From positions 2,604,001-2,668,000 of the forward strand of contig NZ_CP013362.1 of the NCBI RefSeq assembly GCF_001718315.1: a stretch of 64,000 bases of DNA. Direction: 5' to 3'. This DNA comes from Burkholderia diffusa (GTDB taxonomy: Bacteria; Pseudomonadota; Gammaproteobacteria; Burkholderiales; Burkholderiaceae). Positions within the stretch are counted from its first letter, which is position 1; the number at the start of each line of letters is the position of its first letter. The notes under the pieces were generated by a model. The model ran no database searches. It was not told the origin of the DNA and saw nothing but the letters and a program-made list of their open reading frames with translations. The translations under genes and the position numbers were made by a program. Of this stretch, positions 1 through 8,449 are shown in pieces.

Positions 1-743
1 TGGACGTCGAAGCGCGGAATCTGGATCAGGCCCATCCCGGCGATGCAGCTCGCGATATAGGTCTCCGCGTTGTTGACGATCACGCGGCTCGGCAGCGTCA
101 GCACGTGCCGGTCGCCGTCCATGCAGTATTCCCACGCGAGCTCGCGCCCCGTCGTCGGCGACGCATAGCCGATCGCCCAGTGCCCGTGCGCGAGCGCATC
201 CGGATGGTCGGGCACGCCGCATTCGCGCAGATAGTCGGGGCTCGCGCAGTTGATCAGCGCGAACTGGCCGAGCGGCCTGACCACGAGGCTGCTGTCCGCG
301 AGCCGCCCGACCCGGATCGCGCAGTCAACGCCCTCCTGCACGAGATCGATCGAGCGGTCGGTCGAGCCAAGCGACAGCTGGAGCTTCGGGTAGCGGCGAA
401 ACAGCGACGGCAACGCGGGCGCGATCACGCGGCGCGCGATCCGGCTCGGCACGTCGACGCTCAGGCGCCCGATCACGTCGCGCTCGCGGCGGCGGAACAG
501 GCGATCGAGGTCGTCGGCCTCCGCAAGCAGCCGCCGGCCGCGCTCGAGCAGCAGCGCGCCGTCGGCCGTCAGCTGCACCTGCCGGGTCGTGCGATGCAGC
601 AGTCGCGTGCCGAGCGCGGCCTCCAGTTGCTGGACGGCCGCCGACACCGTCGCGCGCGGCACGTCGAGCGCATTCGCAGCCTTGATGAAGCTGCCCATCT
701 CGGCTACCTGAAGGAAGATTCTGACCTGGTCCAGCTTGTCCAT
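1..743 (-). CDS. LysR-family transcriptional regulator (3' end outside window)
   Basis: Reading the minus strand from the ATG at 741-743 gives an open frame to the window edge, so the protein is cut at its C-terminus (247 residues visible). The N-terminus MDKLDQVRIFLQVAEMGSF and the following ATVSAAVQQLEAALGTRLL are a typical LysR winged helix-turn-helix. The rest fits the LysR substrate-binding domain (DVPSRIARRVIAPALPSLF, VDCAIRVGRL). The best match by eye is the CrgA/DmlR-like group. It lies downstream of, and on the same strand as, the SDR gene rather than divergent from its target, so its regulon cannot be read from context. The effector is unknown. Confidence 0.93.
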   Translation of the reverse strand, partial: MDKLDQVRIFLQVAEMGSFIKAANALDVPRATVSAAVQQLEAALGTRLLHRTTRQVQLTADGALLLERGRRLLAEADDLDRLFRRRERDVIGRLSVDVPSRIARRVIAPALPSLFRRYPKLQLSLGSTDRSIDLVQEGVDCAIRVGRLADSSLVVRPLGQFALINCASPDYLRECGVPDHPDALAHGHWAIGYASPTTGRELAWEYCMDGDRHVLTLPSRVIVNNAETYIASCIAGMGLIQIPRFDV

Positions 744-921
744 CGGTGGGCGGAAAACGCGAGTTCGGACGATCGTCACGGGCGAGCGCAGCACGTCGCG
801 GCCGGCCCCGGCGACACAAGGAAAACGGGCGCGCGGCCTCGTATCCGCGCGCCCGCCCATTGTCCATGCAAACGCTCCATTGCGGGCGCCGCGCGTGCTC
901 GACGACCGTCCGGACAGCGTG

Positions 922-1695
922 TTACTTGGTCGTATAGCCGCCGTTGATCAGGATCGTCTGGCCGGTGATCCACCAGCCGTCGGTCACGAGATGGCGGATG
1001 AACGGCACGACGTCCTCGATGTCGGTGAGGCCGGTCTTGCTGAACGGCGAGAGCGCTGCCGCCGTCTTGTGGTACGCGACCGCGTCGGCGCCTTCGGCCG
1101 GGTAGAAGAACGGCGTATCCATCGGGCCCGGCCCGACCGCCGTCACCGAGATGCCGCGCGCGCCGTATTCTTTCGACGCCGCGCGCGTGAAGTGCTCGAC
1201 CGGCGCCTTCGATCCCTCGTAGGCCGCGTAGAACGGCGTGAACGCGCCGAGCAGCGACGTCACGAGCGTGACGAGCTTGCCGTGATCCTCGAGGTGCCGC
1301 CCCGCTTCCTTGATGAAGAAGAATGCCGACTTGCTGTTCACCGCGAACATCTCGTCGTATTCGGCTTCTGAGATTTCGGTGAACGGCTTCTTCAACACCT
1401 TGCCGACGGTATTGATCGCGATGTCGATCTTGCCGAAGCGCTGCTTCGCGTCGCCGAACAGCTTCTCGACCGCGGCGGCCGTCGTCAGGTCGACCTGGAA
1501 CGTCGCGGCTTGCGCGCCGGCCGCGCGCACGGCGGCGGCCGTCTCTTCGGCCTGCGCCTGCGACGCCGCGCTGTTGTAGTGAATCGCCACCGCCTTCGCG
1601 CCGTGGCCGGCCAGATCCCGGGCGATCAGCCCGCCGAGATTCTTGGCGCCGCCTGCGATCAGGACGACCTTGTCTGCGAGCGTGTGAGTAGCCAC
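922..1695 (-). CDS. SDR-family NAD(P)-dependent oxidoreductase
   Basis: This 257-aa protein is a classical short-chain dehydrogenase/reductase by length and motifs. A Rossmann glycine motif GGAKNLGG lies near residue 15, an NTVG element stands where NNAG usually is, and a Ser (VTSLLGAF) precedes the catalytic YxxxK (YEGSK). The C-terminal segment ITGQTILINGGYTTK is the usual SDR end. The start is a GTG at 1693-1695 with a strong AAGGAG upstream. The substrate is not predictable; relatives act on sugars, 3-oxoacyl thioesters or ketones. A LysR gene follows 178 bp downstream on the same strand. Confidence 0.9.
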   Translation of the reverse strand: MATHTLADKVVLIAGGAKNLGGLIARDLAGHGAKAVAIHYNSAASQAQAEETAAAVRAAGAQAATFQVDLTTAAAVEKLFGDAKQRFGKIDIAINTVGKVLKKPFTEISEAEYDEMFAVNSKSAFFFIKEAGRHLEDHGKLVTLVTSLLGAFTPFYAAYEGSKAPVEHFTRAASKEYGARGISVTAVGPGPMDTPFFYPAEGADAVAYHKTAAALSPFSKTGLTDIEDVVPFIRHLVTDGWWITGQTILINGGYTTK

Positions 1696-1893
1696 GGTTG
1701 ACTCCTTTTTACGATGAATGAAGCTAGGAGTGTAGGCACGCGTGGCGCACCGGTCAGCCGTGCATGGCTGGATGGATTATCCAGAAAAGCGATCCAATCG
1801 GGCATCCGGAATGGTCAGCTACCCCACCGACGTGGGCGGCGAAATCTGCTCGACGCGACACATTGCACCGCATCGCCACCGCACGCACGCGCG

Positions 1894-2391
1894 TCAGCGT
1901 GCGTAAAGCGCTGCGTCGATCTTGCCGAGCAACCATTGCATGCCGGCCAGATGCTGCAGGTCGTGGCTGCACAGATAATGGACCAGACCGCGCACGGTCA
2001 GCGCGCCGTAGCCTTCGAACTCGCCGGTGCGCGCAAACTGCTCGGGCGTCAGGCGCGACACGAGCTCGAGCGTCTCGCGCCGCGCATCGCGAATCGCCGC
2101 GAGCACGTCGGACGCGTACGCGGCATCGTAGCGCTTGATCGCGAGCGCGTCGCCGTCGACCGACACGAGCAGCGGATGATCCTCATCGAGCATCCGCCTC
2201 AACCGCACGTGATAACCGTCGATCTCGATGTCACGCACGTGGCAGAGTTGCCCGAGCGGCGAGAAGTGCTCGCTCGGCATGCCACTCCAGTCATCGGGGA
2301 TCCAGCGCGCATAGCCGTCCGGCACGGCGGCGAAATGGGCTTCGAGCTGGCGGGGAAAATCGGCGAGTGCATCGAGCGTCGTCGGATTCAT
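1894..2391 (-). CDS. DinB-fold protein (DinB/YfiT-like putative metalloenzyme)
   Basis: This 165-aa protein fits the DinB_2 four-helix-bundle superfamily, which includes thiol-dependent S-transferases and many uncharacterised members. The family's metal-binding histidine triad can be placed at H51 (QLCHVRD), H143 and H147 (SHDLQHLAG), in the expected early-helix and late-helix positions. No signal peptide or membrane segment is seen. It is monocistronic, with about 200 bp on either side. A strong GC-rich hairpin (arms 2418-2427 and 2439-2448) lies just upstream of its start, in the region shared with rsuA. The substrate is unknown. Confidence 0.85.
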   Translation of the reverse strand: MNPTTLDALADFPRQLEAHFAAVPDGYARWIPDDWSGMPSEHFSPLGQLCHVRDIEIDGYHVRLRRMLDEDHPLLVSVDGDALAIKRYDAAYASDVLAAIRDARRETLELVSRLTPEQFARTGEFEGYGALTVRGLVHYLCSHDLQHLAGMQWLLGKIDAALYAR

Positions 2392-2571
2392 GCGGCGAAC
2401 TCCGTGTCGGAAGGCAACGGCGGCAGCCCTCGCACGGAGCTGCCGCCGCCGTGGCGCGACTTCACTCGGACACCGTCTTTCCGTGAAAAGGGAACGTGCG
2501 CCGCGTCGCGCGCGGCGCTTTGCAGCTTACCAGCGCGCACGGACTCGTGCCGGTGCCGGCGCGCCGCTTGA

Positions 2572-2577
2572 TAGAAT
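2572..2577 (+). promoter_or_regulatory. -10 element (TAGAAT) implying a near-leaderless rsuA mRNA
   Basis: TAGAAT ends 9 bp before the rsuA ATG at 2587. A start site 6-7 bp after the hexamer would leave a leader of only a few bases, with no room for a Shine-Dalgarno sequence. This is a prediction from spacing only. Confidence 0.5.
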
Positions 2578-2586
2578 GCGCGCGCT

Positions 2587-3303
2587 ATGGACCTCGAAAG
2601 CATTCTCTATACGCAGGGCTTCGGCTCGCGCCGCCAGTGCCGCGGCCTGATCGAAACGGGCCGCGTCACCGTCGCGGGCGCGAGCGCGACCGACCCCGAC
2701 GCGTCGTTCGACACCGACGGCCTCGTGTTCACGGTCGACGACACCGCCTGGCCGTTCCACGCCCGCGCGTATCTCGCGCTCAACAAGCCGGCCGGCTACG
2801 AGTGCTCGCGCGAGCCGCAACACCACGCGAGCGTGTTCAGCCTGCTCCCCGCGCCGCTCGTCGCCCGCGGCGTGCAGTGCGTCGGCCGCCTGGACCAGGA
2901 CACGACGGGCCTGCTGCTGCTGTCCGACGACGGCCAGTTCGTGCACGCGTACACGTCGCCGAAGCGCAAGGTGCCGAAAACCTACGTCGCGACCGTGCGC
3001 CACCCGCTCGACGACGCCCAACTGGACGCACTGCGCGCCGGGGTGCAGCTGCACGGCGAGCCGAAGCCGATCGCGGCGGTCGCCGCCGACGCGCGCGACA
3101 CGCACGCGCTTGCGCTGACCGTCCTCGAAGGTAAATATCATCAGGTGAAACGCATGGTCGCCGCAGCCAGCAACCGCGTCGAGGCGCTGCACCGCGAGAG
3201 CATCGGCGGTTTCACGCTGCCGGACGACCTGGCGCCGGGCGCATGGCGCTGGCTCGGGGAAGACGACCTTTCAGCCCTGCGCAATCCCGTCAAAACCCTG
3301 TAA
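2587..3303 (+). CDS. rsuA: 16S rRNA pseudouridine synthase (RsuA family)
   Basis: This 238-aa protein has an N-terminal S4-like RNA-binding segment (SILYTQGFGSRRQCRGLIETG). The RsuA/RluB/E/F catalytic domain follows, with the Asp motif GRLDQDTTGLLLLSDDG, where GRLDxxTxGLL carries the catalytic Asp. The element EGKYHQVKRMVAA is the usual later motif. Length matches RsuA, which converts U516 of 16S rRNA to pseudouridine. A second enzyme of this superfamily, RluE-like and lacking S4, lies at 44653. The ATG has no clear Shine-Dalgarno and sits very close to a -10 box. Confidence 0.92.
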   Translation: MDLESILYTQGFGSRRQCRGLIETGRVTVAGASATDPDASFDTDGLVFTVDDTAWPFHARAYLALNKPAGYECSREPQHHASVFSLLPAPLVARGVQCVGRLDQDTTGLLLLSDDGQFVHAYTSPKRKVPKTYVATVRHPLDDAQLDALRAGVQLHGEPKPIAAVAADARDTHALALTVLEGKYHQVKRMVAAASNRVEALHRESIGGFTLPDDLAPGAWRWLGEDDLSALRNPVKTL

Positions 3304-3361
3304 GGGAAAATCCGCACGATCGTTCGATGCTCGCCCGCGTCGCGGCCGCTCGTTCCCCCGC

Positions 3362-3367
3362 TATACT
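3362..3367 (+). promoter_or_regulatory. -10 element (TATACT) for the 62-aa membrane protein gene
   Basis: TATACT lies 41 bp upstream of the ATG at 3409. This leaves about 35 nt of leader, in which AGGGGAGA acts as a good Shine-Dalgarno. No strong -35 hexamer is evident. Confidence 0.45.
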
Positions 3368-3408
3368 GAAATCACAAGCTGTACGAGCAGCGATGCAGGG
3401 GAGACATC

Positions 3409-3597
3409 ATGCATATCAACCATTCTTTCGAACTGTCGTACGTGACAATCGCGTTCGCGATCATGGGTGCGATCGTGATCGGCGCCTTGCTGGCCACGAT
3501 GCACATGAAGCACAAATATCACCCGAACCTGATCGGCGCGCTGATCGGTGCGTTGCTGTGCTTCCTGCTGATCGAGGCGTTACCGGCGCTGACCTGA
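3409..3597 (+). CDS. Small membrane protein of unknown function (62 aa)
   Basis: The frame encodes 62 residues with two hydrophobic segments, about residues 11-29 (VTIAFAIMGAIVIGALLAT) and 42-58 (LIGALIGALLCFLLIEA). They are joined by a basic, His/Lys-containing loop (MHMKHKYHPN), so it should be a two-helix inner-membrane protein. Its own -10 box and a good AGGGGAGA ribosome-binding site support it as a real gene. The last 18 bp overlap the 3' end of the convergent epimerase gene. I recognise no family. Confidence 0.7.
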   Translation: MHINHSFELSYVTIAFAIMGAIVIGALLATMHMKHKYHPNLIGALIGALLCFLLIEALPALT

Positions 3598-4617
3598 CAC
3601 GCCGTGCGGCGCGAGCGTTTGAAGGAATTCATCTACGGTCGGATAGCGCAACGTCACGCACAATTCGGCCTTGAGCCGCGCATTGGACAGGCGCCGCGAC
3701 TCGCGCATGAACGACAGGAGCGTCGGCTCGAGCCGATGCTCGGCGTCCGCGCGGCTGATCCGCGGCGGCAGCGGCAGGCCGAACACCTGCGCGACCCGGT
3801 CGAAATACTCTCCCATCCGCAGTTCGCTGTCGTCCGACGCGTGCACGGCGCGCGCCGGCTTGCCGCGTACGGCCGCGCGCCGCAGGATCGCCGCGAGGTC
3901 GTCCGCATGGATATGGTTCGTGTAGACGTCGTCGGCCGCGTCGAGCGCCGGCGTGCCGCGCTCGAGCCGCGCGAGCGGCAGCCGGTTCGCCGCGTAGATG
4001 CCGGGAATGCGCACGATGCGCGCGGACAGCACGCCGCGCACCGTCGCGGCCCGTAGCTGACGCTCGGCCGACACGCGCCGGTACGCGCGCGGATTCGCGG
4101 GGCGCAGCGGCTGCGTCTCGTCGATGCGCGCCCCGCCGCAATCGCCGTAGACGCCCGTCGTGCTGGCGTAGACGAGCGTCGGCGCGCGAAGGGCGTCGGG
4201 TACAATACGCGCTGCCCGCGCCGGCACGCCGGCCTGTCGGGTCGCGGCGCGCAACGTGCGGAGCCGGCCGACCGACGACACCGCCGGTGCGAATGATCGC
4301 CGCGCAGGCACGGACAATGCGGCGATCAGCGCGCGGGTGCGGCGATCGTCGCGGCCGTCGGATTGCGGCGGCGCGAGATGCAGGATCGTGCGGGCGAGCC
4401 CCGCGATACGTCCGAGCGTCGCCCGCCGATCGAGGTCGCCGACGATCGGCGTCGCGCCTGCCGCGCGCAATTCGTCGCAGCGGTCCGGATGGCTCGTCAG
4501 CGCGACGATGCGCAGGTTGCCGCGCGCGGCGCGCCATTGCGCGACGCAGCGCAGGCCGACGTCGCCGCAGCCGACGATCAGTGCGCGCGGCCGGCGCAGG
4601 ATTCGAGTCGCGATCAT
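3580..4617 (-). CDS. NAD(P)-binding epimerase/dehydratase-like protein (YeeZ-type extended SDR)
   Basis: This 345-aa protein has an N-terminal Rossmann motif (RALIVGCGDVGLRCV, about residues 11-25). Later it carries LVYASTTGVYGDCGG and RVSAERQL, the segment that in extended SDRs holds the catalytic Ser/Tyr-type region. The elements RIPGIYAANRLPL and VYTNHIHADDLA are typical of the NAD-dependent epimerase/dehydratase family near E. coli YeeZ. The classical YxxxK is not intact (YRRVSAERQL), so catalysis is uncertain. The chosen start, ATG at 4617, puts the Rossmann fold at the N-terminus; an upstream extension would add about 29 unrelated residues. Confidence 0.82.
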   Translation of the reverse strand: MIATRILRRPRALIVGCGDVGLRCVAQWRAARGNLRIVALTSHPDRCDELRAAGATPIVGDLDRRATLGRIAGLARTILHLAPPQSDGRDDRRTRALIAALSVPARRSFAPAVSSVGRLRTLRAATRQAGVPARAARIVPDALRAPTLVYASTTGVYGDCGGARIDETQPLRPANPRAYRRVSAERQLRAATVRGVLSARIVRIPGIYAANRLPLARLERGTPALDAADDVYTNHIHADDLAAILRRAAVRGKPARAVHASDDSELRMGEYFDRVAQVFGLPLPPRISRADAEHRLEPTLLSFMRESRRLSNARLKAELCVTLRYPTVDEFLQTLAPHGVSGQRR

Positions 4618-4722
4618 GTTGGTTGCGAAATCAGTAGCCACCGTTGCGCGGCGCGCAACGGGTTTGCATTGTAGCTGCCGTGCCGACATGCACGGTCCCC
4701 ACATTTTGTTCTATTTGGTTCT

Positions 4723-5754
4723 ATGGCATTCAACGTTACTCTCAAGCAAAGCGGCCGGCAGTTCCAGGTCGAGTCGGACGAAACCGTGCTGGCGGCGGCG
4801 CTGCGCCAGAACGTCCATCTGCCGTACGGGTGCAAGAACGGCGCGTGCGGCTCCTGCAAGGGCCAGATCGTGTCGGGCCAGATCGAACAGGGTCCGCACG
4901 CCGCGTCGGCACTGTCCAACGACGAACGCACGCGCGGCCTCGCGCTGCTCTGCTGCTCGAAGGCGCAGTGCGACCTCGAGATCGACGTGCGCGAAATCGC
5001 CGGCGTCGACGGCGTGCAGGTGAAGAAGCTGCCGTGCCGGATCGCCGCGCTCGAACGCAAGGCGGACGACGTGATGGTCGTGAAGCTCCAGTTGCCCGCC
5101 AACGAACGCCTGCAATACCTCGCGGGCCAGTATGTCGAGTTCATCCTGAAGGATGGTTCGCGCCGCAGCTACTCGATGGCGAACGCGCCGCACGAGGAAG
5201 GTCCGATCGAGCTGCACATCCGCCACATGCCGGGCGGCAAGTTCACCGACCACGTGTTCGGCGCGATGAAAGAGCGCGACATCCTGCGCTTCGAAGGCCC
5301 GCTCGGCACGTTCTTCCTGCGCGAGGATTCCGACAAGCCGATCGTGCTGCTCGCGTCGGGCACCGGCTTCGCGCCGATCAAGGCGATCATCGAACACGTG
5401 AAGCACACGGGCATCACGCGCCCGATGACGCTGTATTGGGGCGCGCGTCGCAAGAAGGACATCTACCTCGGCGAGCTCGCCGAGCAATGGGCGCGCGAAA
5501 TCCCGAACTTCAAGTACGTGCCGGTGTTGTCCGAGCCGGACGACGCAGACCAGTGGACGGGCCGCACCGGCTTCGTCCACCGCGCGGTGATCGAGGACCT
5601 GCCCGATCTGTCGGGCCACCAGGTGTACGCATGCGGCGCGCCGGTGATGGTCGAATCCGCGCAGCGCGACTTCACGCAGCACCACGCGCTGCCGGCCGAC
5701 GAGTTCTACGCGGATTCGTTCACGAGCGCCGCCGATCTCGCGCATCCGGTCTGA
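4723..5754 (+). CDS. AscD-like 2Fe-2S flavoprotein reductase (CDP-6-deoxy-delta-3,4-glucoseen reductase family)
   Basis: The 343-aa protein fuses an N-terminal plant-type 2Fe-2S ferredoxin domain to an FAD/NAD(P)H reductase domain. Iron-sulfur cysteines are at C37, C42 and C45 (YGCKNGACGSC) and in LLCCSKAQC near residue 77. RRSYSMANAP is the FAD-binding motif and LLASGTGFAPIKAI the nicotinamide nucleotide motif; YACGAPVMVESA is the C-terminal signature. Burkholderia homologues are usually named CDP-6-deoxy-delta-3,4-glucoseen reductase, but no deoxysugar genes are adjacent. The true partner may therefore be another oxygenase or dehydratase. The gene appears monocistronic. Confidence 0.88.
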   Translation: MAFNVTLKQSGRQFQVESDETVLAAALRQNVHLPYGCKNGACGSCKGQIVSGQIEQGPHAASALSNDERTRGLALLCCSKAQCDLEIDVREIAGVDGVQVKKLPCRIAALERKADDVMVVKLQLPANERLQYLAGQYVEFILKDGSRRSYSMANAPHEEGPIELHIRHMPGGKFTDHVFGAMKERDILRFEGPLGTFFLREDSDKPIVLLASGTGFAPIKAIIEHVKHTGITRPMTLYWGARRKKDIYLGELAEQWAREIPNFKYVPVLSEPDDADQWTGRTGFVHRAVIEDLPDLSGHQVYACGAPVMVESAQRDFTQHHALPADEFYADSFTSAADLAHPV

Positions 5755-5854
5755 GCACCGGGCGCGCCCGCGTCCCCTGCTGTCCGCCGCCGTGTCACAT
5801 CCGTGGCATCGCGGCGGTTTACAGTGGGACGCGGGATGCCTTATGCTTGCGCAC

Positions 5855-5938
5855 ATGAACCGCTTCCTGTCCGCTCTCCGACGTCGCCGCTCGCCGCTCC
5901 GCCCGGATGCCGCCGGCTCGTCACGGACTCGCGCGTAA
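5855..5938 (+). CDS. Candidate arginine-rich leader peptide upstream of argD
   Basis: A 27-codon frame reads [20 protein letters not shown] and ends GSSRTRA. It holds eight Arg codons, four of them consecutive at residues 9-12. Its stop codon lies inside a hairpin (5933-5963), and a textbook terminator (5983-6010) follows, 39 bp before the argD ATG. This is the layout of a ribosome-mediated attenuator. The Shine-Dalgarno is weak (GGGA about 20 bp upstream) and Arg codons are frequent in GC-rich spurious frames, so translation is unproven. Confidence 0.4.
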   Translation: MNRFLSALRRRRSPLRPDAAGSSRTRA

Positions 5939-5963
5939 CCCTCCTCCGCTTCACCGGTTACGC
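5933..5963 (+). promoter_or_regulatory. Hairpin spanning the leader-peptide stop codon
   Basis: GCGTAACC (5933-5940) and GGTTACGC (5956-5963) form a perfect 8-bp stem with a 15-nt loop. The TAA of the 27-codon frame lies in the left arm, so a terminating or stalled ribosome would open or block it. It could act as a pause hairpin. Confidence 0.45.
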
Positions 5964-5982
5964 ACAAGCTGTTCGACCTACC

Positions 5983-6010
5983 AGCCACGGCCTTCCGTGG
6001 CTTTTTTATT
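5983..6010 (+). terminator. Intrinsic terminator or attenuator in the argD leader
   Basis: AGCCACGG (5983-5990), loop CCTT and CCGTGGCT (5995-6002) form a perfect 8-bp stem that runs into a T-rich tract (TTTTTTATT). It stands between the candidate leader peptide and the argD ribosome-binding site. It could instead end transcripts from the upstream reductase, whose stop is about 230 bp away. An upstream CCGTGGC at 5811-5817 could pair with its left arm as an alternative fold. Confidence 0.8.
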
Positions 6011-6048
6011 GCCCGTTTCCCTTTCAACGCCCGCTGGAGTCTGCTGCC

Positions 6049-7233
6049 ATGCCCCTGAACGATTACCCGATCGACTCGCTGATGTACATCACGAACCGCC
6101 CCGACATCGTGTTTACGCACGGCAAGGGTTCGTGGCTCTACGATCACACGGGCAAGCGCTATCTGGACTTCATTCAGGGCTGGGCCGTCAACAGCCTCGG
6201 CCACTGCAACGACGGCATCGTCGAAGCGCTGAAGACGCAGGCCGAGAAACTTCTGAACCCGTCGCCGGCGTTCTACAACGAACCGATGGCGAAGCTCGCG
6301 GGTCTGCTCACGCAGCACAGCGTGTTCGACAAGGTGTTCTTCACGAACAGCGGCGCGGAAGCGAACGAAGGCGCGATCAAGCTCGCGCGCAAGTGGGGCC
6401 GCAAGTTCAAGAACGGCGCGTACGAGATCATCACGTTCGACCACAGCTTCCACGGCCGCACGCTCGCGACGATGTCGGCCAGCGGCAAGCCGGGCTGGGA
6501 CACGATCTACGCACCGCAGGTGCCGGGATTCCCGAAGGCCGAACTGAACGACATCAACTCGGTCGAGAAGCTGATCACCGACAAGACCGTCGCGGTGATG
6601 CTCGAACCGATCCAGGGCGAAGGCGGCGTGATTCCGGCGACGCGTGAATTCATGCAGGCGCTGCGCGCGCTGACGAAGCAGCACGACCTGCTGCTGATCG
6701 TCGACGAAGTGCAGAGCGGCTGTGGCCGCGCGGGCACGCTGTTCGCGTATGAGTTGTCCGGCATCGAACCGGACATCATGACGCTCGCGAAGGGCATCGG
6801 CGGCGGGGCGCCGCTCGGCGCGCTGCTGTCGAAGGCCGACGTCGCAGTGTTCGAGGCCGGCGACCAGGGCGGCACGTACAACGGCAACCCGCTGATGACG
6901 GCGGTCGGCCATTCGGTGATCTCGCAACTCGTCGAACCCGGCTTCCTCGAAGGCGTGCGCGCGCGCGGCGAATACCTGAAGCGCAGGCTGCTCGAACTGT
7001 CGGAGGAGCGTGGCTTCGAGGGCGAGCGCGGCGAAGGGTTGCTGCGCGCGCTGCTGCTCGGCAAGGACATCGGCCCGCAAATCGTCGAGAAGGCGCGCGA
7101 CATGCAGCCCGACGGCCTGCTGCTGAACGCGGCGCGCCCGAACCTGCTGCGCTTCATGCCCGCGCTGAACGTGACGACCGAGGAAATCGACCAGATGATG
7201 GCGATGCTGCGGTCGGTCCTCGACACGCTGTAG
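6049..7233 (+). CDS. argD: Acetylornithine aminotransferase (class-III, PLP-dependent)
   Basis: This 394-aa class-III aminotransferase matches the ArgD/AstC family. Visible features are [17 protein letters not shown] (PLP phosphate contacts), [29 protein letters not shown] with the PLP-contacting Asp, and [14 protein letters not shown] with the Schiff-base Lys. ArgD makes N-acetylornithine in arginine synthesis and often also acts in lysine synthesis. The ATG at 6049 is preceded by CTGGAG at a good distance; longer in-frame extensions would translate through the terminator hairpin and are rejected. The GNAT gene follows 12 bp later. The leader suggests arginine-responsive attenuation. Confidence 0.9.
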   Translation: MPLNDYPIDSLMYITNRPDIVFTHGKGSWLYDHTGKRYLDFIQGWAVNSLGHCNDGIVEALKTQAEKLLNPSPAFYNEPMAKLAGLLTQHSVFDKVFFTNSGAEANEGAIKLARKWGRKFKNGAYEIITFDHSFHGRTLATMSASGKPGWDTIYAPQVPGFPKAELNDINSVEKLITDKTVAVMLEPIQGEGGVIPATREFMQALRALTKQHDLLLIVDEVQSGCGRAGTLFAYELSGIEPDIMTLAKGIGGGAPLGALLSKADVAVFEAGDQGGTYNGNPLMTAVGHSVISQLVEPGFLEGVRARGEYLKRRLLELSEERGFEGERGEGLLRALLLGKDIGPQIVEKARDMQPDGLLLNAARPNLLRFMPALNVTTEEIDQMMAMLRSVLDTL

Positions 7234-7245
7234 GAGCCCGCCGCG

Positions 7246-7701
7246 ATGGATGCCGCCGCCGATGCTGTCGCTATCCGCCCGTTCGAACGCGCCGACACCG
7301 ACGCCGTGCTCACAGTCTGGCGCGACGCGTTCCCGCAATACGACGAAGCCGGCGCGCCGCCGCACCGCGATCCGCTGCGATCGATCGAGCTGAAGCTCGC
7401 GACGCAGCCGGAACTGTTCTTCGTCGCGACCAGCGGCGCGCGGGTCGTCGGCACGCTGATGGCGGGTTTCGACGGACATCGCGGCTGGCTCTACTCGTTC
7501 GGCGTGTCGAACGATGCACGGCGACTCGGCATCGGCCGCGCGCTGATCGCGCATGCGGAACGCGCGCTCGCCGCGCGCGGCTGCCTGAAAGTCAATCTGC
7601 AGGTGCTGCCCGGCAACGACGACGCATGCCGCTTCTATGCGGCACTCGGCTATCGCGTCGAGGAACGCATCTCGTTCGGCAAGACGCTGCCGGCCGCCTG
7701 A
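7246..7701 (+). CDS. GNAT-family acetyltransferase (YpeA-like)
   Basis: This 151-aa single-domain GNAT protein resembles E. coli YpeA throughout: IRPFERADTDAVLTVWRDAF, VVGTLMAGFDGHRGWLYSFGV and ALAARGCLKVNLQV. The acetyl-CoA pyrophosphate loop is RRLGIGRALI (R/Q-x-x-G-x-G/A), and the C-terminal element is FYAALGYRVEE. It lies 12 bp after argD on the same strand, probably as a second gene of that transcript. Its acceptor substrate is not evident; small molecules and protein N-termini are both possible. Confidence 0.88.
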   Translation: MDAAADAVAIRPFERADTDAVLTVWRDAFPQYDEAGAPPHRDPLRSIELKLATQPELFFVATSGARVVGTLMAGFDGHRGWLYSFGVSNDARRLGIGRALIAHAERALAARGCLKVNLQVLPGNDDACRFYAALGYRVEERISFGKTLPAA

Positions 7702-7721
7702 CGCCGCCGGCAGCCTCTCCA

Positions 7722-8393
7722 TCAGCGCGTGATCGGCCCCGCGCCCGGCAGCGGATTGCCGAGCGCGTCGGTCGGCACGGCCTGCTGCTCGAACGCCGCG
7801 AAATACGCGGCCCACTGCGTATCGCTCACGCGCACGATCAGCGCGCCGTCCTGCCAGACGTCGTTGTGATCGTTGTGGTCGTCACCCGCGCGGTGCAGGT
7901 AGTTCGGGCCCGTCGAACCCTGGTTCATGTGCGTGTCGTGGATGCCGTTGCCTTCCGAATACGTGCGGCCGAACACGACGACGTCGAGCCCCTGCGACTG
8001 CGCGGCGTTGACTAGCCGCAGCAGCGACGGGATCGGCTCCGCGTTCTCTGTGCCGTCCATCACCGCGCTGGCGCGCCATGCGCCCGTCTCGTTCAGGATG
8101 TCGCTGCGCAGATAGTCGAGCGCGGGCAGCGCGGTGTGCCCGGTGAGATCGGTGTAGCCTTCGGCCGCGGCCGCGAGCGTCGCCATGACCGGATGATGGA
8201 AATCGTAGACGAGCTTGTAGTTCAGCAGGTCGTCCGCGTCGTTGGTGCCGACGTTGATCGCGACGTCCCAGTCGCCGGTCGGCAATGCGAGCGTCAGGTG
8301 AATGTGATACTGGATCTCGTTGCCGTGCGGCGAGCCCTTCAGCCGCGCCACCGACGTCACCTTCGCCTTCACGAAACCGTAGTCCAGACTCAT
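7722..8393 (-). CDS. DUF2278 (YukJ-like) family protein
   Basis: The 223-aa protein matches the DUF2278 family typified by Bacillus YukJ. The N-terminus MSLDYGFVKAKVTSVARLKG and the conserved GIHDTHMNQGS and HNDVWQDGAL elements are characteristic. No signal peptide or transmembrane helix is seen, so it should be cytoplasmic. The His/Asp-rich block RAGDDHNDHNDVWQDG suggests metal binding, which is inference only. It converges with the GNAT gene, with only 20 bp between the stops. Function is unknown. Confidence 0.85.
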   Translation of the reverse strand: MSLDYGFVKAKVTSVARLKGSPHGNEIQYHIHLTLALPTGDWDVAINVGTNDADDLLNYKLVYDFHHPVMATLAAAAEGYTDLTGHTALPALDYLRSDILNETGAWRASAVMDGTENAEPIPSLLRLVNAAQSQGLDVVVFGRTYSEGNGIHDTHMNQGSTGPNYLHRAGDDHNDHNDVWQDGALIVRVSDTQWAAYFAAFEQQAVPTDALGNPLPGAGPITR

Positions 8394-8449
8394 GCGTGCC
8401 CTCCGTGTCCCGATGGATCGACCATGCTACGCAACCCGCGTGTCGGTTT

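Noticed and set aside
5803-6048. N-terminal extension of argD to 5803.
   Set aside because: It would be translated through the terminator and has no similarity to aminotransferases; ATG 6049 has its own ribosome-binding site.
4711-7815. Very long minus-strand open frame of over 1000 codons.
   Set aside because: Arg/Ala/His-rich shadow of the reductase, argD and GNAT genes, with no domain and no ribosome-binding site.
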